The notes under the pieces are model-generated. The model worked only from the letters and a program-made list of their open reading frames with translations. It was not told the DNA's origin and searched no databases. Shown here one piece after another: positions 1 through 5,788 of a stretch of DNA of 9,654 nt. The stretch spans positions 1-9,654 of the forward strand of contig CAMYZR010000029.1 of assembly GCA_947303905.1 (NCBI GenBank), given 5' to 3'. The translations under genes were made by a program, and so were the position numbers. Numbering within the stretch: the first letter of the stretch is position 1; each line of letters opens with the position of its first letter. The stretch comes from an uncultured Atopobiaceae bacterium. GTDB taxonomy: Bacteria; Actinomycetota; Coriobacteriia; Coriobacteriales; Atopobiaceae.

Positions 1-2
1 AA

Positions 3-21
3 GGCTCTCCGTCACAGGGCC
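3..21 (-). repeat. Hairpin, possible degenerate copy of the dispersed palindrome
   Basis: On the plus strand GGCTCT (3-8) can pair with AGGGCC (16-21), including one G-T pair, leaving a 7-base loop. On the minus strand the segment reads CTGTGACGGAGAG, which matches 12 of 13 bases of the core CTGTCACGGAGAG in the copy at 7945-7977. The typical TGGCACAC arm is missing. It lies between the stop of the epimerase gene and whatever is encoded left of the window. It may be a decayed copy or chance. Confidence 0.25.
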
Positions 22-40
22 ACCTCACCTACCGTACGTA

Positions 41-72
41 TGGCGCATTCTCTTCGTGGAACTAGTGTGCCA
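41..72 (-). repeat. Dispersed palindrome, copy 1
   Basis: Read on the minus strand it starts TGGCACACT, has a centre TTC-CAC-GAA that can form a small inner stem with a CAC triloop, and ends TGCGCCA. It begins two bases after the TAA stop (75-77) of the epimerase gene. The outer stem has two mismatches. It is 32 bp and shares the invariant CACG with the other five copies. It could be the 3' end of this operon or the leader of a minus-strand gene outside the window. Confidence 0.75.
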
Positions 73-74
73 TG

Positions 75-1244
75 TTAGCCCTTTCGCCACACCATGCGGT
101 CGACGATGCCTGTGTAGCTCTGGATGATCCTCACGACCTTGGCCGACACGTTCTCGTCGGCGTAGTCGGGCACGTCAGAGCCAACATCACCAGCATCCTT
201 GAGGGCAACGGCAAGATCAACCGCCTGGAGCAGGCCCTTCTCGTCAATGCCCGAGAGGATGAAGTGCCCCCGCTCGAGTGCCTCGGGCCGCTCGGTGCTC
301 GTGCGGATGCACACTGCGGCAAACGGATGCCCGACGCGCGCGAAGAAGCTCGACTCCTCGGGCAGCGTGCCCGAGTCGGAAACGACGCAGAAGGCACCCA
401 TCTGCAGGCAGTTATAGTCGAAGAAGCCCAGCGGCTCGTGCATGCGCACCCGCTCGTCAAGCGCAAACCCGCGCTCCGCCAGACGTTTGCGGCTACGTGG
501 GTGGCAGCTATAGAGCACGGACATGTCGTAGGTAGCTGCCATAGCGTTTATCGCCGAGAAGAGGCTCTCGAAGTTGGTCTCGGTGTCGATGTTCTCCTCA
601 CGATGGGCGGAGAGCAGGATGTAGCGACCCCTCTCGAGGCCCAGGCGCTCATGGATGTCGCTCTGCTCGATACTCGCGAGGTTGGCGCGCAGCACCTCGG
701 GCATCGGGCTTCCCGTCACAAAGGTGCGCTCCTTGGGAAACCCGCATTCGATGAGGTAGCGGCGTGCATGCTCGGTATAGGGCAGGTTCACATCCGATGT
801 GACGTCCACGATGCGCCGATTAATCTCCTCTGGTAGGCACTCGTCCTTGCAACGGTTGCCCGCCTCCATGTGGAAGATGGGGATGTGCAGGCGCTTTGCG
901 CCGATCACGCTCAGGCAGCTGTTGGTGTCGCCGAGCACGAGCACGGCATCGGGCATGAGCCGCGCCATGAGGTCATAGCTCTTGGAGACGATGGCGCCCA
1001 TGGTCTGGCCGAGACTCTCTCCCACCACGTCCAGGCAGACGTCAGGCCCATCCAGCCCGAGCTCCTTGAAGAAGACTCCGCTCAGGTTGTAGTCCCAGTT
1101 CTGGCCGGTATGGCACACGAGGGTGTCAAAGCACCGACGGCATCGCCTTATCACCTCGGAGAGACGGATGATCTCCGGCCTGGTGCCCACGATGACGAGA
1201 AGCCTGATGCGCCCGTCGCCCTTGAACGAAACGTCATAACACAT
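75..1244 (-). CDS. capG: UDP-2-acetamido-2,6-dideoxy-L-talose 2-epimerase (CapG/FnlC/WbjD type)
   Basis: This 389-residue protein belongs to the non-hydrolysing UDP-GlcNAc 2-epimerase (WecB) fold family. Visible family motifs are VGTRPEIIR (19-27), HMEAGNRC...PEEINRRIVD (125-147), SAHREEN (212-218), SCHPRSRKR (246-254) and SDSGTLPEESS (289-299). The HMEAGNRC form, in place of the HVEAGLR of housekeeping WecB, and the adjacent CapF-type gene point to the FnlC/WbjD/CapG branch. That branch makes UDP-N-acetyl-L-fucosamine from the L-talose (pneumosamine) intermediate. The enzyme should be cytosolic. The ATG lies one base after the TGA of the upstream gene, and its ribosome site GAGGTG sits inside that gene's last codons, so the two are probably translationally coupled. 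Plain UDP-GlcNAc 2-epimerase is the main alternative. The family is secure and the exact substrate rests partly on context. Confidence 0.9.
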   Translation of the reverse strand: MCYDVSFKGDGRIRLLVIVGTRPEIIRLSEVIRRCRRCFDTLVCHTGQNWDYNLSGVFFKELGLDGPDVCLDVVGESLGQTMGAIVSKSYDLMARLMPDAVLVLGDTNSCLSVIGAKRLHIPIFHMEAGNRCKDECLPEEINRRIVDVTSDVNLPYTEHARRYLIECGFPKERTFVTGSPMPEVLRANLASIEQSDIHERLGLERGRYILLSAHREENIDTETNFESLFSAINAMAATYDMSVLYSCHPRSRKRLAERGFALDERVRMHEPLGFFDYNCLQMGAFCVVSDSGTLPEESSFFARVGHPFAAVCIRTSTERPEALERGHFILSGIDEKGLLQAVDLAVALKDAGDVGSDVPDYADENVSAKVVRIIQSYTGIVDRMVWRKG

Positions 1245-1245
1245 G

Positions 1246-2430
1246 TCAAATCACCTCATAGAAGGTATCGGGCCGCTCGGGGTCAAAGCACTCGTTTGCC
1301 CACATGAGCGTGACGAGCTCTCGCTCGTCCGAGAGGTTCTCGATGCTGTGTACGTAGCCAGGGACCATCTCGACGACCGTTGGCTCTTCTCCCCGCACGT
1401 GGTACTCCACCACGGGATGGGGCTCACCCGTCGCATCGGCGTCAAGCTTTCTGACCCGTATGAGCGCCTCACCCGACACCACCAGGAACTTCTCCCATTT
1501 GGAGTGGTGCCAGTGCCTGCCCTTGGTTGCACCGGGGGCTGAGACGTTGACGGAGACCTGCCCACGATCCACAGACTTGAGCACCTCGACAAAGCTACCC
1601 CGGGCATCTGCCTTGACGTCAAGCGCATACGACAGCCTGTCTGGGTCAAGGTAACTCTGGTAGGTGCTCAAAAGCTTCTTGGAGAAGGAGCTGGGAGAGA
1701 CGTCAGGCACGAGCAGGCTCGCGCGCGAGGCCTTGAAGCCCTCGAGCATCTCGACGATCCCACCCAGCGTCACGTGGGCGGTCGGCCCCGCGACGCAGAA
1801 CTCTCCTTCGCGATGCTCCTGCCCCAGAAGCGCGCGGATGAGCTCCTCCACGAGGTCGTCGATGTAAAGGAGCTCGAGCTCGGTGGAAGGGTCATGCACC
1901 GCATAGGGCCTTCCGTTCGCGACGGCATCGCAGAAGGTGGCCACCGCGCTGTTGTAGTTGGGCCGGCACCACTTGCCGTAGAGGTTGGGGAGGCGGTAGA
2001 CGAGCACACGCGAGCCGTACGCCAGACCATGCGCGCGCAGCAGGCGCTCGGCCGCAAGCTTGCTCTTGCCATATGCGCTTCCGGAGAACCTGCCCGCGAG
2101 CGTCGCCTGCACGGAGCTTGCCAGCATCACGGGACAACGGTTCTCCGCCGCCTCGAGGCATCTGAGCACGTCCTCCAGCCCCCGAACGTTACCCACGAAC
2201 TCCACCTGGTCCTTTGGACGGTTGACGCCTGCGAGATGGAAGACAAAGTCGCATGACCCGCACCATTGGGCCAACTCGTCTGGCGAGCTGTCACGGTCGT
2301 AGCGATAGAGCTCGAGCGGGAGCAGCGCCTGAAGATGCGAGCGACGGTCCTTCCCGTCGCGGATGCACTCGAGCGCCGTACAGAGGTTTTTGCCCACAAA
2401 CCCATTCGCACCCGTCACTAGAACCCTCAC
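1246..2430 (-). CDS. capF: UDP-L-FucNAc pathway bifunctional reductase, SDR plus cupin (CapF/FnlB/WbjC type)
   Basis: This 394-residue protein has two domains. The N-terminal extended short-chain dehydrogenase domain shows the nucleotide-binding motif TGANGFVG (6-13), HLAGVNRP (65-72) and a YGKSK catalytic Tyr/Lys pair (Y120, K124). The C-terminal cupin domain carries HWHHSKWEKF (306-315), where H306, H308 and E313 with a later histidine (H361) are the expected metal ligands. In Staphylococcus aureus CapF the cupin domain epimerises C3 and the SDR domain reduces C4 with NADPH, giving UDP-6-deoxy-L-TalNAc; the domain order here is the same. I chose the GTG at 2430 because GAGG sits 7 bases upstream and the Rossmann motif follows at once. 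An ATG at 2535 is in frame but would overlap the LCP gene and add 35 unrelated residues. The next gene starts one base after the stop, consistent with consecutive pathway steps. Confidence 0.92.
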   Translation of the reverse strand: MRVLVTGANGFVGKNLCTALECIRDGKDRRSHLQALLPLELYRYDRDSSPDELAQWCGSCDFVFHLAGVNRPKDQVEFVGNVRGLEDVLRCLEAAENRCPVMLASSVQATLAGRFSGSAYGKSKLAAERLLRAHGLAYGSRVLVYRLPNLYGKWCRPNYNSAVATFCDAVANGRPYAVHDPSTELELLYIDDLVEELIRALLGQEHREGEFCVAGPTAHVTLGGIVEMLEGFKASRASLLVPDVSPSSFSKKLLSTYQSYLDPDRLSYALDVKADARGSFVEVLKSVDRGQVSVNVSAPGATKGRHWHHSKWEKFLVVSGEALIRVRKLDADATGEPHPVVEYHVRGEEPTVVEMVPGYVHSIENLSDERELVTLMWANECFDPERPDTFYEVI

Positions 2431-2462
2431 GGTAGAACCTCGCCCTCTCTCTTGAAGCGTGC

Positions 2463-2494
2463 TCGCACATTGCGACACCTGCAGCTTGCAGGTG
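2463..2494 (-). other. Two adjacent short hairpins between the LCP and capF genes
   Basis: CACCTGCA (2476-2483) and TGCAGGTG (2487-2494) form a perfect 8-bp stem with a 3-base loop. Immediately beside it TCGCA (2463-2467) and TGCGA (2471-2475) form a 5-bp stem with a 3-base loop. They fill much of the 85-bp gap between the LCP stop and the capF GTG. No T-run follows on the minus strand, so a standard intrinsic terminator is not shown. Partial attenuation or RNA processing between the two genes is possible. Confidence 0.45.
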
Positions 2495-2515
2495 ACAAGC
2501 CCCAGCCGCCCCGCG

Positions 2516-3778
2516 TTAGTCGACCCTCTCGGCATCGTCGGTGGTCAAGGCCGTCTCTGCGAGCTCTCGGTAGTCCCTCGGGCCGGCGCCGTTTGACGCC
2601 GCGCCCAGCGCATCGTTTTGCGACTGCGCCTTGGGAATGGGAGCATCGGCGTCGTCAGGGTCGAGGCCGGCATCGACGCGACACATGAGGTCCCGCCACT
2701 CGTCGTACATCGTGGCAACGTACGAAATCCCATCGGACTCATAGCCATAGCTGGGACAGGAGGTCTGGTAGATCGTGATACCCGACTCTCGGAAGCCCAA
2801 GGCCAGGCTCACGAGGTCTTTGGTGGCGTAGTCGGTGGAGACCATCTTCGCAAGGTCGCTGATGATGCCAGGAAGATCGGCAGGCGACGCCTCCGTTATC
2901 TCCTTGGCGATGCCGGTAACCACCTGTCGCTGGGACTGCGCGCGCGTGAAGTCTCCGCCCGCGAAGCTGTAGCGCTCGCGAGCGTAGATGAGCGCGCGCG
3001 TGCCCTTCATGAAGTGCTCGCCCCCAGCGGTGAAGGCCTCTGGCACGTTGACCCAAATGCCACCCAGGCGGTCGACGACCTGTACGAGCCCGTCAAAGCC
3101 AATCTCCATGTAGTGCGAGATGGGAACGCCCGCGAACTCCGAGACGGCATTGACCATGCCAGCGGTCCCCCCGTAGGCCAAGGCAGAGTTGAGCTTGCAC
3201 GTGCCATAGCCCTCGATGTTGACCATCGTGTCGCGCGGGATCGAGACGAGGTCCACCACGCCCTCGTCAGGGTCAAGACGGGCAAGGATGATCACGTCGC
3301 CGCGAGCACCTTCGACACCCTCGCGCTCGTCCGATCCCACGAGCAGGACGTAGAAGGCATTGGGATGCGCCTCCGAGTCCGTGGTGACACCAGGAGCGGC
3401 AAGCGCTTCCACGAGCTTGCGGTACTCGTCAGGGTCGGGTCGCATGGAGGTGTCGAGAGAGTGAATCCACAGGGCGAGTGCGGAGACGATTATGACGAGC
3501 GAGGCTGCGAAGATACCGAGGCCGATCCGCATCCGGCTCGCACCGGAGTTAGTGCGCCTGTGATGGGCTCTCCCCAGCTTCTCGCCCACGTCCGCATGCG
3601 CACGCGCGGTTCGGACTTTCGAGACGGGAGAGAAGCCCTCGGCGATGTGGGTCTCGACGAGAGACTCGTCCAACTGCGGCGAAGGCTCAGGCTGACCGTC
3701 CGAGAGGATGTCCGATGTCCAACCCGCGCTCTCAGGGCCGTCGGGCATGGAGCCAGCATCGTCTGCAATGCCACTCAT
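2516..3778 (-). CDS. LytR-CpsA-Psr (LCP) family glycopolymer-peptidoglycan ligase
   Basis: This 420-residue protein has a hydrophilic, probably cytoplasmic N-terminus (1-80), one membrane segment (about 84-106, after a basic stretch) and an extracellular LCP domain (about 140-340). Recognisable family motifs are VLLVGSDER (144-152), GARGDVIILARLD (157-169), SIPRDT (179-184), KLNSALAYGG (195-204) and the arginine/aspartate-rich ARERYSFAGGDFTRAQSQRQ (266-285). LCP enzymes transfer undecaprenyl-linked polymers such as wall teichoic acid or capsule onto peptidoglycan. The C-terminal tail (about 370-420) is acidic and looks unstructured. The start has GGAGG 9 bases upstream of ATG. It lies upstream of the two sugar-nucleotide genes on the same strand with an 85-bp gap, so they may share a transcript. 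The family is secure; the polymer attached is inferred from the neighbours. Confidence 0.9.
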   Translation of the reverse strand: MSGIADDAGSMPDGPESAGWTSDILSDGQPEPSPQLDESLVETHIAEGFSPVSKVRTARAHADVGEKLGRAHHRRTNSGASRMRIGLGIFAASLVIIVSALALWIHSLDTSMRPDPDEYRKLVEALAAPGVTTDSEAHPNAFYVLLVGSDEREGVEGARGDVIILARLDPDEGVVDLVSIPRDTMVNIEGYGTCKLNSALAYGGTAGMVNAVSEFAGVPISHYMEIGFDGLVQVVDRLGGIWVNVPEAFTAGGEHFMKGTRALIYARERYSFAGGDFTRAQSQRQVVTGIAKEITEASPADLPGIISDLAKMVSTDYATKDLVSLALGFRESGITIYQTSCPSYGYESDGISYVATMYDEWRDLMCRVDAGLDPDDADAPIPKAQSQNDALGAASNGAGPRDYRELAETALTTDDAERVD

Positions 3779-3823
3779 GATGTGCGCCCTCCCTGTGCCA
3801 CATTCAACCTCTCACTCATCCAG

Positions 3824-3852
3824 CTAATGTGAGCGATTAATTATGTTATCAA
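3824..3852 (-). promoter_or_regulatory. Candidate promoter for the LCP gene
   Basis: On the minus strand TTGATA (3852-3847) is followed after 17 bases by CATTAG (3829-3824), placing the start about 40 bases before the LCP ATG. The -35 matches 5 of 6 consensus positions, the -10 only 3 of 6. It lies in the only clearly AT-rich stretch of the 224-bp divergent gap between the LCP and lipase genes. I found no good plus-strand promoter here; a TATAGC at 3862-3867 lacks a matching -35. Confidence 0.3.
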
Positions 3853-3899
3853 ATTCACGCATATAGCATGGTAGGACAAATGCACGTTCCGCGGCACCC

Positions 3900-3934
3900 T
3901 GGCACATAAACTCCCACGGGGAGAGTGTGTGCCG
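3900..3934 (+). repeat. Dispersed palindrome, copy 2
   Basis: The outer arms GGCACA (3901-3906) and TGTGCC (3928-3933) are perfect. A perfect inner stem CTCCC (3911-3915) with GGGAG (3919-3923) leaves only ACG in the loop. The two stems are separated by TAAA on one side and AGTG on the other. At 35 bp it is the longest copy. It lies in the leader of the lipase gene, 68 bases before its ATG. Confidence 0.75.
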
Positions 3935-3949
3935 GGGTACCGCGGCACA
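3928..3949. promoter_or_regulatory. Second palindrome sharing an arm with copy 2
   Basis: TGTGCCG (3928-3934) and CGGCACA (3943-3949) are exact reverse complements around a centre containing the palindrome GGTACC, so 10 of 11 base pairs of this 22-bp dyad match. The left arm is also the right arm of the dispersed palindrome at 3900-3934. A further CCGCGGCAC at 3889-3897 repeats CCGCGGCAC at 3940-3948. This looks like a cluster of GGCAC half-sites before the lipase gene. The protein or RNA using it is unknown. Confidence 0.4.
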
Positions 3950-4002
3950 AAGCACTACCATATGGCTAGCAGGACAGCTGAATTCGGGCATTCGGGGGCT
4001 CC

Positions 4003-5082
4003 ATGGGTAACGTCACGTATGTCTTCTGTCACGGTCTCAACGGCTGGGGCCAGTACGACGAGCAGTACGCCGAGAAACCCTATTGGGGCGGCAGCTCAGG
4101 TGACGTTGCCGCACGCTGGCGCGGGCAGGGTCTGGATGCCTACGCCGCGAGCGTGCACCCACAGGGCAGTGCCTGGGACCGCGCCTGCGAGCTCTATGCG
4201 CAGGTCGCCGGAACCCTGACCGACTACGGCGCGGCGCATAGCGAGAAGTATCACCACGCCCGCTATGGGCGCGACTTCACGGGACGACAGCTCATCCCCT
4301 CCTGGGATGACGACACGCGCCTGGTCCTCATCGGGCATTCGTTCGGTGGCGCAACCATCCGCCTGTTTGGCGAGCTTCTCGCCCATGGCAGCACAGAAGA
4401 ACGCGAGGCGACGGCACCGGAGACCCTCTCGCCGCTCTTTGTCGGTGGCCTTGGGCAGCGCATTCATGCGATCGTCACCCTCGCTGCGCCAACCAACGGA
4501 ACCACCGCCTACGACCTGACACAGGACCCGTCCTTTGATGCCAAGCGCATCAGAGTGCCCCTTGTGTCCAGGTTCTGGGACTGGATCCTCAAGAGGCACA
4601 CCAAGATTCGCACGGACGACCGCGACCCAAGTGACTGGGCGAGCTTCGACATGGTGCTGGACAACGCCCAAGCCCTCAACGAGCGCATCGCCACGCTGCC
4701 GCATGTCTACTACCTCTCGGTGGCCTGCGACGCGACCAAGCCCGGCAAAGTCGGTACGCGCGTGCCCGACCGCAAGGTCCTCGATCCCCTGTTTGTGAAG
4801 ACCAGCACGCTCATGGGTTGCTACAGTGGCACGACGGCAGCCGGCTGTGTGGTTGACGACACCTGGCACGCCAACGATGGCCTGGTCAACACCATCTCCG
4901 CCCATGCACCCCTCGGGGCTCCGCAAAAGCCGTTCGACCGCAACAGCATCGAGCGCGGAGTATGGAACGTGATGCCCGACCTACAGGTCGACCACGGTTA
5001 CTTCCAGGGCGGCTTCATCAAGAAGCGCGACCCGAGGCCGTTCTTCCAGGATCTGCTCGAGATTCTGCTTACGCTCGAGTAA
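4003..5082 (+). CDS. Lipase of the Geobacillus/Staphylococcus zinc-lipase type, no signal peptide
   Basis: This 359-residue alpha/beta hydrolase should cleave ester bonds of acylglycerols. It opens at the first core strand with VFCHGLNGWG (7-16, oxyanion region) and YWGG (27-30). The nucleophile elbow is GHSFGG (111-116, Ser113), with Asp292 in NDGLVN and His331 in QVDHGYF completing the triad. The zinc site known from Geobacillus lipases also appears intact: Asp59 in WDRACE, His79 and His85 in DYGAAHSEKYHHARYG, and Asp216. Known relatives are secreted, and the staphylococcal ones carry a long pre-pro region; this protein has neither. An in-frame TAG at 3967-3969 rules out a longer upstream reading. 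GGGGG lies 4 bases before the ATG. It is convergent with the DUF1810 gene and has a palindromic leader. Family call is strong; location in the cell and true substrate are open. Confidence 0.9.
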   Translation: MGNVTYVFCHGLNGWGQYDEQYAEKPYWGGSSGDVAARWRGQGLDAYAASVHPQGSAWDRACELYAQVAGTLTDYGAAHSEKYHHARYGRDFTGRQLIPSWDDDTRLVLIGHSFGGATIRLFGELLAHGSTEEREATAPETLSPLFVGGLGQRIHAIVTLAAPTNGTTAYDLTQDPSFDAKRIRVPLVSRFWDWILKRHTKIRTDDRDPSDWASFDMVLDNAQALNERIATLPHVYYLSVACDATKPGKVGTRVPDRKVLDPLFVKTSTLMGCYSGTTAAGCVVDDTWHANDGLVNTISAHAPLGAPQKPFDRNSIERGVWNVMPDLQVDHGYFQGGFIKKRDPRPFFQDLLEILLTLE

Positions 5083-5121
5083 CAGACGAGCGGGTACGTC
5101 CCGGGACAATGACCGCTGCCG

Positions 5122-5556
5122 CTACCCTGCGTTCCAGCCCGCCACGATCTCGCGGGTGCGCAGGTCAGCCCTTCCGCGGTAGTAGCGGTCAAGCACCCGC
5201 TGGAAGACGGCCTCACCGGTCTTGTCTCCGAAGAGGGTCATGCATGAGCGGAGCTTCTTGGCATCGATCCAGCTCATGACATGCTCGGGGTTGGTCTCGT
5301 CGAGCTCGAGCAGGGCCTGGCTGATCTCACGCAGGCGCGACATGAGGATGGGGTGCGCCACGTAGGCATCGAGCTCCTCTGACGAGGCAATGCCATAGTA
5401 CGTGGCCATATCGCTGTTGCCTAGGCCTCGCGCCTGCGGAAATATGTACCAGATCCAATGGCTGCGCTTGCGCCCGGAGCGTATCTCCGCCAGCGCCTGC
5501 TCGTACACGCCACCGTCCTGCGCCTGCACGAAGCGCTCGACGCTCGTATCACCCAT
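5122..5556 (-). CDS. DUF1810 family protein
   Basis: This 144-residue protein matches the DUF1810 family, about the usual full length. Characteristic stretches are RFVQAQDGGVYEQALAEIRSG (8-28), RKRSHWIWYIFPQARGLG (29-46), a YYGI (53-56) and an AHPILMSRLREI region (67-78), with a later KLRSCMTLFG (101-110). It is soluble and lacks a signal peptide. The biochemical role of the family is not established; similar proteins are sometimes misannotated as calpastatin. I chose the ATG at 5556 because AGAGGGGGAG lies just upstream; an in-frame ATG at 5628 would add 24 residues that include part of the palindrome. It converges on the lipase gene with 39 bases between stops. Confidence 0.88.
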   Translation of the reverse strand: MGDTSVERFVQAQDGGVYEQALAEIRSGRKRSHWIWYIFPQARGLGNSDMATYYGIASSEELDAYVAHPILMSRLREISQALLELDETNPEHVMSWIDAKKLRSCMTLFGDKTGEAVFQRVLDRYYRGRADLRTREIVAGWNAG

Positions 5557-5574
5557 GGCTCCCCCTCTGACCCC

Positions 5575-5607
5575 TGGCACGCCAACTCCCACGGAGACAG
5601 TGTGCCA
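5575..5607 (+). repeat. Dispersed palindrome, copy 3
   Basis: TGGCACGC (5575-5582) pairs with GTGTGCCA (5600-5607) through one G-T wobble. The inner stem CTCC (5586-5589) with GGAG (5593-5596) leaves a CAC triloop. It is 33 bp. It ends 18 bases before the start codon of the minus-strand DUF1810 gene, between it and the divergent symporter gene, although the CACG core reads on the plus strand. Confidence 0.8.
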
Positions 5608-5640
5608 TATGCTGCATGATACAGGCATTTACGTGCACTT

Positions 5641-5668
5641 TTGTGCCCCATTCGGCATTTCATATTAC
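5641..5668 (+). promoter_or_regulatory. Candidate promoter for the symporter gene
   Basis: TTGTGC (5641-5646) and TATTAC (5663-5668) are separated by 16 bases. Both boxes are only fair matches. If used, transcription would begin near 5675, giving a leader of about 115 bases that contains the palindrome at 5687-5706. An alternative -10 (TAGTAT, 5719-5724) has no acceptable -35 at the right distance. Confidence 0.28.
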
Positions 5669-5686
5669 AAGGCTGAGACGTGTTAC

Positions 5687-5706
5687 AGATTGTGCACGCG
5701 CAATCT
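5687..5706. promoter_or_regulatory. 20-bp near-perfect palindrome upstream of the symporter
   Basis: AGATTG (5687-5692) is the exact reverse complement of CAATCT (5701-5706), and GC (5694-5695) pairs with GC (5698-5699), so 8 of 10 pairs match. It sits 82 bases before the symporter ATG and is unrelated to the GGCAC palindrome family. Size and symmetry suit a dimeric repressor or activator site. No regulator gene is present in the window. Confidence 0.4.
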
Positions 5707-5788
5707 CACGACACACGGTAGTATCGCGAACGTGCTTTTTGAATAAGAGCAGCTGGTCTATCCGTTTCACCAGTCAGAAAGGATCCGT

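Noticed and set aside
72..836. A 254-residue plus-strand frame antisense to the epimerase gene
   Set aside because: No recognisable domain; opposite conserved epimerase motifs.
1111..1127. TGGCACACGAGGGTGTC as another palindrome copy
   Set aside because: It lies inside the epimerase gene and encodes the conserved VCHTGQN region; the CACG core and right arm are missing.
2431..2535. An upstream ATG for the capF gene, overlapping the LCP gene end
   Set aside because: It adds 35 residues unrelated to the family before the Rossmann motif and lacks the ribosome site seen before the GTG at 2430.
3041..3062. TGGCA...TGCCA inside the LCP gene as a palindrome copy
   Set aside because: It encodes a conserved LCP stretch (GGIWVNVPEA) and has no CACG core.
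2618..3832. A 404-residue plus-strand frame antisense to the LCP gene
   Set aside because: It has the same shadow composition, no recognisable domain, and lies opposite a secure LCP gene.
3959..3985. CATATGGCTAGC followed by GAATTC, resembling an expression-vector cloning region
   Set aside because: The sequence between differs from common vectors and flanking sequence is continuous native DNA, so chance is more likely; reads across the site would settle it.
4096..4926. A 276-residue minus-strand frame antisense to the lipase
   Set aside because: No recognisable domain; the lipase frame has an intact catalytic and metal site.
5098..5107. GTCCCGGGAC palindrome between the convergent lipase and DUF1810 genes as a terminator
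   Set aside because: A 10-bp self-complementary site has no room for a loop and no T-run follows.
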